Part shown: positions 28,147 to 36,403 of the stretch, one piece after another
How positions within the stretch are numbered: position 1 is the stretch's first letter
Layout: every line of letters starts with the position of its first letter
NCBI RefSeq assembly: GCF_024721175.1
Contig: NZ_CP099399.1
Span: forward strand, 1,550,001 to 1,614,000
DNA from: Rhizobium sp. Pop5
GTDB lineage: Bacteria; Pseudomonadota; Alphaproteobacteria; Rhizobiales; Rhizobiaceae
Direction: 5' to 3'
Length of the DNA stretch: 64,000 nucleotides
The notes under the pieces: model-generated
Databases searched by the model: none
What the model saw: the letters and a program-made list of their open reading frames with translations, nothing else
What the model was told of the DNA's origin: nothing
Translations under genes and position numbers: made by a program

Positions 28147-28404
28147 GTGAGACAGGCGGCAAACTTTCGACCGGTCGGCTTGGCCTCTGTGGGGCTTGCT
28201 CATTATGCCGTTGTTAACTCTGTATGGGATGCCGCGCGCGCGCTCCTCCACGACTGGCCTGTCGACGATGGCGAGGAATACTTCGAAGCCGTGAAGGCGT
28301 GTCTCGATGCCATTGTCGGCGATCTCTCCCCGGAGTGCGTTAGGGTGGCGTTCATCAGGGCTGCGCAGGAGGCCGGCATTGCCGTGATAGAAGCTGCGGG
28401 CTGA
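28147..28404 (+). CDS. DUF982 domain protein, second copy
   Basis: An 85-residue protein. AARALLHDWP, EEYFEAVKACLDAI, and PECVRVAFIRAAQEAGI follow the DUF982 pattern closely and align with the copy at 26422. The start is a GTG with only a weak upstream purine stretch, so the true start may be elsewhere within the first 25 residues. The function is unknown. Confidence 0.75.
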   Translation: MRQAANFRPVGLASVGLAHYAVVNSVWDAARALLHDWPVDDGEEYFEAVKACLDAIVGDLSPECVRVAFIRAAQEAGIAVIEAAG

Positions 28405-28566
28405 ATGCCAGCCATACTTCAGTCCCCGATTTCACCATCAAAACCTCCGGTTTGACAATCGATGCATCGGGTTTGCCGCTTGCTTTAAGCGACAATATCG
28501 TCGCGGCGCTTGACTTCCTCCGCCAAAGTTTTAAATTAGAACAAAACAGGAACATTGGAGATGATC

Positions 28567-28737
28567 ATGACGCATACGGAACAGGTGATCGCCAACGCCC
28601 TAGCCCTTGTCGAAGCGTCCCGCGCGGCGCGCGAGCGGGATCAGTTGCGGCGCGCTGCCTGGCAGAAAAAGGTCGAACTCAACCGGCCGCTGCCGCCCTT
28701 GCCGCGCCCGGTTCAATTGCCGTTGGCGCTGAACTGA
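28567..28737 (+). CDS. small hypothetical protein, first of a coupled pair
   Basis: A 56-residue protein with an alpha-helical, Ala/Arg-rich N-terminal half (ANALALVEASRAARERDQ) and a Pro/Leu-rich tail (RPLPPLPRPVQLPLALN). Of two ATGs, 28561 and 28567, the second sits at better spacing from TTGGAG. Its TGA overlaps the ATG of the next gene (TGATG), indicating translational coupling. There is no recognisable family. Confidence 0.6.
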   Translation: MTHTEQVIANALALVEASRAARERDQLRRAAWQKKVELNRPLPPLPRPVQLPLALN

Positions 28738-29003
28738 TGCAACCGGCAAAGACCTTGGAACCCGGTCAGGCTTCATCCGATTTGAATGAGGCCAATCTGC
28801 CGGGGCATGATCAGGCTCTGTCCGATCACGCCTGGGAAGTCGAAGCCGTGCTTGCCTGGCATGACGACAATGCCAAAGCGGCGATACGTTCGCTTCTCGA
28901 TGACTGTAAACATCTCCGCCAGCAACTGGCGTTGGCGGAGAGGGCGATGAGCCGCGGCATGACGCGCGGATGGAAGCCGCGATATGAGCGGGACGTTCTC
29001 TGA
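28737..29003 (+). CDS. small hypothetical protein, second of a coupled pair
   Basis: An 88-residue acidic-to-basic protein. The middle has HAWEVEAVLAWHDDNAKAAIRSLL and a helical segment HLRQQLALAERAMSRGM; the C-terminus is basic. The frame is open upstream to 28452, but that part overlaps the previous gene in another frame, so the ATG in the TGATG overlap is used. The function is unknown. Confidence 0.6.
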   Translation: MQPAKTLEPGQASSDLNEANLPGHDQALSDHAWEVEAVLAWHDDNAKAAIRSLLDDCKHLRQQLALAERAMSRGMTRGWKPRYERDVL

Positions 29004-29077
29004 ATACCAGGGCAGCGTCGTCGCCTGTCAATATCGAGGGGCGGCGATTGGCCTTACGGTCTCCTGAACCCAATTCG

Positions 29078-30592
29078 TCACGCCGATTGTCCCGGAGTCG
29101 GGCCAAGGCCGATCTTGGTGAAGTAAGCCTCAAGCACCCAGGCATAGGCGGACGAGACGATGGCGCCAACATAACCGTCAGGACGCACGAGTACCCAGTC
29201 TCCCGGCGCTAGGGCGTAGGCATCGCGAAAATACCCGCCTTCATCCAGCATATCTCCGCGCGAGCCGATCTTATGGATGTGCAGCCCCGGGCGCGGCAGC
29301 ACCGCCGCTTGCTCGACCTCGTAGCCCAGCAGCGTCCAGTGCGCCCCTTTGAACAGTTCGAACAGACGTGTCGACTGGCCGGCGGCGCCCTTCAGGGGCG
29401 CATCAGGCGCGCGGTCTCCCGCAAGCAGGCCGCCGCTTCGTTCCGGGTTTTCCAGCGCGAAAGAGGATTCCGGATAGCCGAGGTCGAGTTGATGGACCTC
29501 GCGACCGCGCCGCATCTCGCCGCGCTTCAGCGCGTCGAGCAACGTTGTGGCGAGCCCGAGCATTGCGGCTGCGATCGGACGTCGCTCTTCCTCGTAGCTG
29601 TCGAGCAGCGTGTCGGACGCGCCTGCAGCAACCGCCGCCAGTTTCCACCCGAGATTATAGGCATCCTGAACGCTGGTATTGAGGCCCTGTCCGCCGGTCG
29701 GTGGATGCGTATGCGCGGCATCGCCGATCAGGAATACATGGCCGTGCCGGTAGCGGTCGGCAAGCCGTGCGTTCATGTTGAAGGCCGATGCCCAGGACAC
29801 CGAATGGATGGTAATGTCTCGGCGGCCGCTGCGCTCCGCCACCAGGGCGTTCAGGCCCTCGGCGGAAAGATCGATGTCGCCCTCGAGCGGAATTGGCCCC
29901 TGAATCTGGAACATCTCCGTCCCGGCGAGCGGGCACACGGAAATCTGCTTCTCCATATCGCCCTCGCTAAAGCGATGCCACGCATCGCGCGGCAGCCCGG
30001 TTAGGATGACATCTGCAACAATGGCCCGTACGCCGAGCGTCTTGCCTGGAAAACCGATATCGAGCGCACGACGCACGAAGCTGCGGCCTCCGTCCGCCCC
30101 AATGAGCCAGCGCACGCGGATTGTCTCTTCGCCGGTTTGGTAATTGAGCCGAGCGGTCACACCCGTCTCGTCCTGCTCGAAACCGGTGAGTTCGCATCCA
30201 AATTCGGGGCGATGCCCCAATTCGAGCAGCCGCTCGCGCATGACGCCTTCGGTCAGGAACTGCGGCACCATCAGGGGAAGATGATAGGGCTCGGCGGGCG
30301 TCGGAGGCTCATGCACCACGACGTCTGCTTCGGTGAAGCTCCCGTCGTCGCGATATTTCCGCTGCTTGGGATAGGCGCCGCCCACTGCCACGATCCGGTC
30401 GAGGATGCCGAGATCCTCGAAGACCTCCTGTGTCCGCGGTTGAATTCCCTTGCCGCGGGAGCCGCGAAACGGACCGTTCAATTTCTCGATCAAACGAAAG
30501 GACACGCCGCGGCGCGCCAATTCGATCGCCATCGTCAGGCCGGCCGCGCCGGCGCCGCAAATCAGTACGTCAACCGTAGAATTTTCTGTCAT
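29078..30592 (-). CDS. FAD-dependent aromatic monooxygenase (phenol hydroxylase/MhpA type)
   Basis: A 504-residue group A flavoprotein hydroxylase. It has GAGAAGL near the N-terminus for the FAD ADP moiety, IGADGGRSFVRR at ~160, and IGDAAHTHPPTGGQGLN at ~285. The C-terminal ~120 residues form the thioredoxin-like domain of this subfamily (GDRAPDAPL). Such enzymes hydroxylate phenols, or polyketides, with NAD(P)H. It is divergent from a MarR-type regulator with two likely operators between them, so it is probably induced by an aromatic compound. An in-frame upstream ATG would add 26 odd residues; ATG 30592 is preferred. Confidence 0.88.
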   Translation of the reverse strand: MTENSTVDVLICGAGAAGLTMAIELARRGVSFRLIEKLNGPFRGSRGKGIQPRTQEVFEDLGILDRIVAVGGAYPKQRKYRDDGSFTEADVVVHEPPTPAEPYHLPLMVPQFLTEGVMRERLLELGHRPEFGCELTGFEQDETGVTARLNYQTGEETIRVRWLIGADGGRSFVRRALDIGFPGKTLGVRAIVADVILTGLPRDAWHRFSEGDMEKQISVCPLAGTEMFQIQGPIPLEGDIDLSAEGLNALVAERSGRRDITIHSVSWASAFNMNARLADRYRHGHVFLIGDAAHTHPPTGGQGLNTSVQDAYNLGWKLAAVAAGASDTLLDSYEEERRPIAAAMLGLATTLLDALKRGEMRRGREVHQLDLGYPESSFALENPERSGGLLAGDRAPDAPLKGAAGQSTRLFELFKGAHWTLLGYEVEQAAVLPRPGLHIHKIGSRGDMLDEGGYFRDAYALAPGDWVLVRPDGYVGAIVSSAYAWVLEAYFTKIGLGPTPGQSA

Positions 30593-30605
30593 TGTCGCCT
30601 CTATG

Positions 30606-30620
30606 TGTGTATTATGCACA
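30606..30620. promoter_or_regulatory. candidate MarR operator 1
   Basis: TGTG-N7-CACA inverted repeat, 14 bases upstream of the monooxygenase ATG and 23 bases before the MarR ATG. Its architecture is the same as that of operator 2. Confidence 0.6.
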
Positions 30621-30642
30621 TAATTGAAGGGTGGGAATGATA

Positions 30643-31161
30643 ATGTCAATAAAGAATGTGCAAAATACACATATCAGCAATCAACTGCGTGAACTTCACG
30701 GGGCATTGATCGAAATTGTCAGCGTCATGAATCGCCCGCAGCGCGATGAGCAGATGGTCCGCGAGGCGGGTATCTCGCTCGATCGCGCGCTGTTTCCGCT
30801 GCTGGTCATGGTGGAACGCCTTGGCCCCATCGGGGTAGTCGAGCTCGCCGACCGCGCTGGGCGCGACTACACCACCGTCAGCCGCCAGGTCGCCAAGCTT
30901 GAGAGCCTCGACTTGGTGGAGCGCCGCGGAAGTCCTGCCGACCGGCGCGTGCGCGAAGCGGTCATCAGCCCGAAGGGCAAGGCGATGACCGATCGCATCG
31001 ACGCCGCCCGCGAGCGGATGGGCCGCGCGATCTTTGCGACCTGGGACGACCACGACTTCAACGAACTGGCGCGGCTCATGCGAAAGTTCGCAAACGATAT
31101 CAGCGGCGATATCCATAGCAGCATGACGGGCGCGTCTGAAACGAAGGGAGAGAGCGGGTGA
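30643..31161 (+). CDS. MarR-family transcriptional regulator
   Basis: A 172-residue winged-helix repressor. The HTH covers VVELADRAGRDYTTVSRQVAKLESL, followed by the wing VERRGSPADRRVREAVIS. It probably represses the divergent flavin monooxygenase and itself, releasing DNA on binding an aromatic ligand. Possible starts are GTG 30631, ATG 30637 and ATG 30643; the last is used. With this start, operator 2 lies inside codons 5-10, so the real start could be further downstream or the site may act as a roadblock. Confidence 0.88.
   Translation: MSIKNVQNTHISNQLRELHGALIEIVSVMNRPQRDEQMVREAGISLDRALFPLLVMVERLGPIGVVELADRAGRDYTTVSRQVAKLESLDLVERRGSPADRRVREAVISPKGKAMTDRIDAARERMGRAIFATWDDHDFNELARLMRKFANDISGDIHSSMTGASETKGESG
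30657..30671. promoter_or_regulatory. candidate MarR operator 2
   Basis: TGTG-N7-CACA, 51 bases centre-to-centre from operator 1, i.e. close to five helical turns, so both sites would face the same side of the DNA. Confidence 0.55.
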
Positions 31162-31303
31162 GGGCGAGCGACAGCCGTCTCGGTTATGCGACGTGCATCC
31201 GTAGCATTGATGTACGGTGAATGCCTTCACCGGAGTATTGCGCCGGCGCGTTTACAGTGGTTTGGTAAGGCTCCTGCAATTCAACGCTTTCCGGTGATTT
31301 TCA

Positions 31304-31783
31304 ATGTTCGAGATTCTCTGGCGCGGCCTCGTGATCGGCGCCGGCGCAACCATTCTTATGGACCTCTGGGCGGTCGTCCTCGCAAAGGTCTTCCACCAGC
31401 CGCCGGCCAATTGGGCGCCGGTCGGCCGGTGGTTCTGGCACCTCGGCCGCGGCAAGGTGTTCCATAAGGCCATTGCCGACGCCGAGCCCTATGCGCATGA
31501 GTTGGCGCTCGGCTGGATCAGCCACTACGCCGTCGGCATTCTCTATGGCCTGTTTTTTGCAATCATCATGGGGGCGGGGTGGTTGGCTGCGCCGGCATTT
31601 CTTCCTGCCTGGATCTTCGGTATCGTCACCGTAGGCGCAGGATGGTTCCTGCTGCAGCCGGGCCTCGGCATCGGCTGGGCCGCCTCCAAGCACCCGACCC
31701 CCAACAAGGTACGGTTTCTCAACCTCGTCGCCCACACGGTTTTCGCGCTGGGACTCTACGGCACGGCCTTGCTCATTCGCTGA
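31304..31783 (+). CDS. DUF2938 family membrane protein
   Basis: A 159-residue protein with four hydrophobic segments (around residues 7-28, 70-95, 98-118, 138-157). It begins FEILWRGLVIGAGATILMDLWA and carries the HPTPNKVRFLNLVAHTVF segment typical of DUF2938. There is no known function. It is monocistronic, between the MarR gene and the convergent ThuA-like gene. Confidence 0.8.
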   Translation: MFEILWRGLVIGAGATILMDLWAVVLAKVFHQPPANWAPVGRWFWHLGRGKVFHKAIADAEPYAHELALGWISHYAVGILYGLFFAIIMGAGWLAAPAFLPAWIFGIVTVGAGWFLLQPGLGIGWAASKHPTPNKVRFLNLVAHTVFALGLYGTALLIR

Positions 31784-31823
31784 AGCCGGGAGCTGGGTCT
31801 CATCCAGCTCCCGTTCATTCGCT

Positions 31824-32465
31824 CTACCGTGCAGCCCAGTTGGCGCCCCGGCGGAAGATGGTTTTCATCTGAGGGACGTCGAATTCCTTGGCCTGGTGGC
31901 CGAGCGAGGAATAGAAGACGCGGCCCTTGCCGTATTTCCGCTTCCAGACGACGGGCATGACGACGCCATCGATCCAGTAGGCGTGCTCGCCGGTGAATTT
32001 CGTCGTCGCCAGAACCTCGTTCGAGGGATCGACATGCATGTAGTATTGCTCTGACGTGTAGGGGAAATCGGCAATCCCTTCCATCAGCGGGTCGTCGGGC
32101 CGGGTGATGTTGACGGTGTAGTCGATAATGTTGCCGGGGTGGGCCACCCACTGGCCGCCGATGATGAACTGATAGTCGACGGAATCGCGGAAGGCATCGC
32201 CCGCGCCGCCATGATAGCCGGCAATGCCGACACCGCTTTCGATCGCGGCGGCAAGGTTTTTGACCTCCTCCTTCTCGATCTTCGACATGGTCATGATCGG
32301 CACGACGAGGCTGAGGTCATGAACGGAAGGATCGGCAAGCGCCTCTGTGCCGTGCTCGGAATAGACCTTGAAGCCGTCTTCCTCGAGCATGGTCTTGATG
32401 ATTTCGGCGCATTCCTGCGGCTCATGGCCGCTCCAGCCGCCCCAAACGATCAGTGCTTCACGCAT
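31824..32465 (-). CDS. ThuA-like protein (trehalose-utilisation family)
   Basis: A 213-residue protein with the class I glutamine-amidotransferase-like fold of the ThuA family. Visible landmarks are WGGWSGHEP, GIAGYHGGAGDAF, and RVFYSSLGHQ. Family members act on 3-keto sugars made by a partner dehydrogenase in trehalose, sucrose or maltitol breakdown. The Gfo/Idh/MocA dehydrogenase 18 bases upstream is that partner here. The order and the divergent CUT1 transporter parallel the rhizobial thu/agl loci but are not identical to them. Confidence 0.88.
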   Translation of the reverse strand: MREALIVWGGWSGHEPQECAEIIKTMLEEDGFKVYSEHGTEALADPSVHDLSLVVPIMTMSKIEKEEVKNLAAAIESGVGIAGYHGGAGDAFRDSVDYQFIIGGQWVAHPGNIIDYTVNITRPDDPLMEGIADFPYTSEQYYMHVDPSNEVLATTKFTGEHAYWIDGVVMPVVWKRKYGKGRVFYSSLGHQAKEFDVPQMKTIFRRGANWAAR

Positions 32466-32483
32466 TCTCTTTCCTCCTGAAAC

Positions 32484-33584
32484 TTATTTCGCCAGCCGGC
32501 CGTCGACAATGGAATCGGCCAAGGGGGCAGGGCGCTCCGTCGCCGTGGTGATCGTTATCATCCGGCCGGTCTCGGACGCTGTGTGGAACGCTTCCATGAC
32601 TTCGAGCACGTGTAGTGCCAGGTCGCCATTGGCGCGGTGCGGGCGGTTCGAACGGATCGCATGGGCCATGTCGGCGACGCCGAGCGAGCGGAAATTGCCC
32701 TCGGCATAGGGCGCGGTGACCGGCTGGTCCTCAAACGCACCGCCCATCTTCAGATATTCCACAGGACCGGCGAACTTGTTGGGATCGGGCACGATGAGCG
32801 TGCCCTCGGTTCCGTAGACTTCGAGCGGCACGTGTCTATGGCCGGCGACGTCGAAGCTCATGGCGGTCTGCACGACGGCGCCGTTTGCAAAGGCCATCAT
32901 GCCGACAACATGGGTAGGGACGTGGACAGGAATGCGCTCGCCATTGCGCGGTTCGCTTGATATCAGCCGCTCCGCGCGCGGCGTCGTCGCAAAACCCGCC
33001 ACCTGAGAAACCGGCCCGAGAAGATTGACGAGATCGGTAATATAGTAAGGGCCCATATCGAGCATCGGTCCGCCGCCGACTTCGTAGTAGAAGGCCGGAT
33101 TCGGATGCCAGCGCTCATGGCCAGGGCACATGAAGGTCGCCGAGCCGCCCACCGGCTGACCGATCACGCCCTGATCGATCAAGGCGCGGGCGGTTTGATG
33201 ACCGCCACCGAGAAAGGTATCGGGTGCAGCGCCGATGCGCAGGTTCTTTGCCCGGGCAGCCTCGGCCAATTTTTTCCCTTCCGCGAAATTAATCCCGAGC
33301 GGCTTTTCGGAGTAGGTGTGTTTGCCGGCATCAAGCGCCTGCATCGCGACCGCGACATGGGCTTTCGGGATGGTCAGATTGACGATGATCTCGACCTTGG
33401 GGTCGGCGAAGAGCTCCTCGACTGTCCTTGCGGGAACATTGAATTCGGCAGCCTTCGCTTCCGCCAGTTCCCGGTTGAGGTCGGCCACGCCGCGGATGTC
33501 GAGAATGGGAAAGGATGCCATCGCCGTGAGATAGGCGCCCGAAATATTGCCGCATCCGATGATGCCGATACCGACCTTGTCCAT
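32484..33584 (-). CDS. Gfo/Idh/MocA-family sugar dehydrogenase (ThuB-like)
   Basis: A 366-residue NAD(P)-dependent oxidoreductase. It has an N-terminal Rossmann motif GIIGCGNISG, the catalytic-lysine signature YSEKPLGINF near residue 95, and a C-terminal alpha/beta domain with GGGPMLDMGPYYITDL. It likely oxidises a hydroxyl of an imported glycoside (C3 in ThuB) to the keto form, on which the ThuA-like protein then acts. It is transcribed between the ROK regulator and the ThuA-like gene. Confidence 0.88.
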   Translation of the reverse strand: MDKVGIGIIGCGNISGAYLTAMASFPILDIRGVADLNRELAEAKAAEFNVPARTVEELFADPKVEIIVNLTIPKAHVAVAMQALDAGKHTYSEKPLGINFAEGKKLAEAARAKNLRIGAAPDTFLGGGHQTARALIDQGVIGQPVGGSATFMCPGHERWHPNPAFYYEVGGGPMLDMGPYYITDLVNLLGPVSQVAGFATTPRAERLISSEPRNGERIPVHVPTHVVGMMAFANGAVVQTAMSFDVAGHRHVPLEVYGTEGTLIVPDPNKFAGPVEYLKMGGAFEDQPVTAPYAEGNFRSLGVADMAHAIRSNRPHRANGDLALHVLEVMEAFHTASETGRMITITTATERPAPLADSIVDGRLAK

Positions 33585-33614
33585 GAATTCCTCCGTTGAT
33601 TGATGTGTCGCTCG

Positions 33615-34814
33615 TCAGAGCGCCGGCCCCGTCGTGCTCCAGGGCGATTCGTAGAGTTCGTAGAGCGCCACCGCAGCGGCACCCTGCGCCCAGAAATCAT
33701 CGCTCGAATCGTCGAAGACGAGTTCGCTCACGCCGCGCAGGGAAGGGGGGATAGCGAGCGCGTAGGCATCGCGCAGGCTGTTCAAAAAGGGCTCGCCGAG
33801 CGCCAGGCTGGAGCCGACCAGGATGACGCGCGGCGGCGCAAACAGCGTGACGATATTGGCAATGGTCAATCCCACAGCTTCGCCGGCGCGGATGGCGGCG
33901 GCGATCAGCCGGTCGTCATCAGCCTTGATCAGCGCCTGGGCATGAGTCATGCCTCGCCCGAGCCGGATCGCTTCGGCAAAACGCCCGTCCGCCTGCTGTT
34001 CGCCGAGGATCGCGCTTTCACCGGCCTGGCTGAAAAGCCGCACTACGCCCTGCGGTCCCATGCCGAGCACGAGGTCACCGAGATTGTGGCTGAGGCCGCC
34101 GGCGCCGCGGAAGAGGCTGTTGCCGTGCAGGACGCCGAGACCCAGCGTTTGTTCCAGGGAAATCAGTACCATATCCTCGAGATCGCGGGCCTTGCCGAAC
34201 CAGTGATGGCCGAGCGTGATGGCATGCGCGTCGCTTTCAACGATGGTCGGCGTCGATAGCCGCGTCGACATCTCGGCGGCGAAATCGACATTGGTGTCGC
34301 GGAAGATCGGGCTGCTTCTGATATAGCCGGTGCGGTGCTCTATGACGCCGGGAAAGCCGAGGCAGATGCTGTCGACATCCTCCAGCGAAAGCCCGGCATC
34401 GACGACACAACGCCTGACGCCATCCTCGACGAGATCGGCGATGACGCCGATCGGCTGCCGGTCGATGCGGATCGGCAAGGCGAGCTTCGACAGCACGTCG
34501 CCGCGGAAATTGGTGACGACGAAGACCATCCTGTTGGCGGCGATCTTGCCGCCGACCACCCGGGCGGCATCGGGATTGAGCTCCAGCGCCACGCGTGGTC
34601 TCCCGCGAACCGCCTCGTTGCGGATATCGCCTTCGTGACGCGGCAGGATCAGCCCGTCGTCGAGCAGCGAGGCGGTGATGGCGGAAACGGTCGTGGTGGA
34701 AAGTTCGGTCCGCTCGCTGATCTCGATCCGTGAGATCGGACCATGGCGCCGGATGGTGTCAAGCACGGTCAAGCGATTGATCGCGCGCATCAATTCTGGA
34801 TCTGCAGTCTTCAT
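33615..34814 (-). CDS. ROK-family transcriptional regulator
   Basis: A 399-residue repressor. An N-terminal winged helix (residues ~10-70, RIEISERTELSTTTVSAITASLL) is joined to a ROK sugar-kinase-like domain. The zinc motif CxCGxxGCxE of most ROK proteins is replaced by LGMGPQGVVRLF, so the structural zinc is lost. Catalytic kinase residues are not obvious, as expected for a regulator. A TTG would extend the N-terminus by 13 residues; ATG 34814 is preferred. It probably controls both the ThuAB-like genes and the divergent transporter. Confidence 0.88.
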   Translation of the reverse strand: MKTADPELMRAINRLTVLDTIRRHGPISRIEISERTELSTTTVSAITASLLDDGLILPRHEGDIRNEAVRGRPRVALELNPDAARVVGGKIAANRMVFVVTNFRGDVLSKLALPIRIDRQPIGVIADLVEDGVRRCVVDAGLSLEDVDSICLGFPGVIEHRTGYIRSSPIFRDTNVDFAAEMSTRLSTPTIVESDAHAITLGHHWFGKARDLEDMVLISLEQTLGLGVLHGNSLFRGAGGLSHNLGDLVLGMGPQGVVRLFSQAGESAILGEQQADGRFAEAIRLGRGMTHAQALIKADDDRLIAAAIRAGEAVGLTIANIVTLFAPPRVILVGSSLALGEPFLNSLRDAYALAIPPSLRGVSELVFDDSSDDFWAQGAAAVALYELYESPWSTTGPAL

Positions 34815-34935
34815 GAAAATTAGCCGGCGGTCGTTTCGTTGGGCGGAACTCAATATTTTTAACGGGTTACGAAATAAATAGCAGGCAATTGCGGGGCTCT
34901 GTCAAGCGCATTTGATAAAAATACAGGCAGTCGGG

Positions 34936-34964
34936 TTGACATTGAGCCAAAGCTCCGTTGAATT
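34936..34964 (+). promoter_or_regulatory. candidate promoter of the CUT1 transporter operon
   Basis: TTGACA, a 17-base spacer and TGAATT, ending 50 bases before the binding-protein ATG. It lies in the 200-base gap shared with the ROK regulator. Confidence 0.5.
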
Positions 34965-35014
34965 AATCCGCATAGGGGAAAAATTGTGAGGATAGGTCCC
35001 CTGGGAGGAAAATC

Positions 35015-36319
35015 ATGAATTTTATGCTGAAGAACGCCGCTTTCGGTGGCAGGCGCATCGTATCCTTGGCCGCGGCAGCCGGCATGTTGCTGGCAGGAGC
35101 AGGTGCGGCCTCCGCGACGACAGTGGTGAAATGGCTGCATCTCGAACTCGACCCGAAAAACGTCGCCGTCTGGGAGGACATCGCCAAGAAATACGAAGCC
35201 CAGCATCCCGACGTCGACATCCAGATGCAGTTTCTCGAAAACGAGGCCTTCAAGGCCAAGCTTCCGACCTTGCTGCAGTCCGACGACGTGCCGGATTTCT
35301 TTTTCAGCTGGGGCGGCGGCGTGTTGAAGCAGCAATCCGAGACCGGCGCGCTCCAGGATGTGACGGCGGCGCTTGATGCCGATGGCGGCAAATTGCGCAA
35401 GGCTTACACACCCGCATCCGTCGATGGCCTGACCTTCGAGGGTAAGACCTGGGCCATTCCCTACAAGGTCGGTCTGGTCAGCTTTTTCTACAACAAGGCG
35501 CTGTTTGCCAAGGCTGGCGTCAAGGCCGAAGACATCAAGAGCTGGGCCGATTTCCTTGCTGCGGTGACGAAGATCAAGGCGGCCGGCATCGTGCCGATTG
35601 CCGGTGGCGGCGGCGAGAAGTGGCCGATCCACTTCTACTGGAGCTATCTCGTTATGCGCGAGGGCGGGCAGAAGGTCTTCGAAGCAGCAAAGAAGGGCGA
35701 AGGCGAAGGTTTTCTGGATCCCGCCATCATCAAGGCCGGCGACGACCTCGCGGAACTCGGCAAGCTCGAGCCGTTCCAGCCCGGCTATCTCGGCGCCACC
35801 TGGCCCCAGACGCTCGGTGTCTTCGGTGACGGCAAGGCGGCGATGATCCTCGGCTTTGAAGGCACCGAAGCGAACCAGCGCAAGAATGCCGGCGACGGCA
35901 AGGGGCTTTCGTCCGATAATATCGGCCGTTTCGTCTTCCCGACGGTCGAGGGCGGCGCCGGCAAGCCGACGGATACGCTCGGCGGCCTGAACGGCTGGGC
36001 CGTCACCAAGAAGGCCTCCAAGGAGGCGATCGATTTCCTCGCTTTCCTGACGAATGCCGAGAATGAGCGGGCGATGGCCAAGGCCGGCATGTTGCTTCCC
36101 GTTGCCGTCGGCGCCGATGACGGCGTCGTCAATCCGCTGCTTGCCGAATCGGGCAGGCAGCTTGCCGGTTCGACCTGGCATCAGAACTTCTTCGACCAGG
36201 ATCTCGGCGCGGCCGTCGGCCGTGTCGTCAACGACGTCTCGGTGGAAATCGTCTCCGGCCAGATGAATTCCAAGGACGGCGCCAAGATGATCCAGGACGC
36301 TTTCGAACTGGAACAATAA
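35015..36319 (+). CDS. ABC transporter sugar-binding protein (CUT1, family 1)
   Basis: A 434-residue periplasmic protein. The signal peptide covers ~residues 1-36 and ends ...AGAASA, followed by TTVVKWLHLELDPKN. SBP family 1 features are visible: the PDFFFSWGGG region, KVGLVSFFYNKALFAKAG, and TLGGLNGWAVTKKA. It binds a mono- or oligosaccharide and delivers it to the two permeases that follow. The context with ThuA/ThuB-like enzymes suggests a glucoside such as a disaccharide or sugar alcohol. Confidence 0.93.
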   Translation: MNFMLKNAAFGGRRIVSLAAAAGMLLAGAGAASATTVVKWLHLELDPKNVAVWEDIAKKYEAQHPDVDIQMQFLENEAFKAKLPTLLQSDDVPDFFFSWGGGVLKQQSETGALQDVTAALDADGGKLRKAYTPASVDGLTFEGKTWAIPYKVGLVSFFYNKALFAKAGVKAEDIKSWADFLAAVTKIKAAGIVPIAGGGGEKWPIHFYWSYLVMREGGQKVFEAAKKGEGEGFLDPAIIKAGDDLAELGKLEPFQPGYLGATWPQTLGVFGDGKAAMILGFEGTEANQRKNAGDGKGLSSDNIGRFVFPTVEGGAGKPTDTLGGLNGWAVTKKASKEAIDFLAFLTNAENERAMAKAGMLLPVAVGADDGVVNPLLAESGRQLAGSTWHQNFFDQDLGAAVGRVVNDVSVEIVSGQMNSKDGAKMIQDAFELEQ

Positions 36320-36403
36320 CCAGCGCGCCGCCCGCAGAGCCTTCCCGGCGCTCCCAATCAAGCCGAGCGCCGGCATCGCTGCCGACGAACGAAAGCAGGA
36401 CCC

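Noticed and set aside
28452..28736. Upstream in-frame extension of the 88-residue protein
   Set aside because: Overlaps the 56-residue gene in a different frame. The TGATG coupling supports the shorter form.
34859..36376. A 505-codon open frame antisense to the sugar-binding protein
   Set aside because: Exactly covers the real binding-protein gene and has no recognisable domain.
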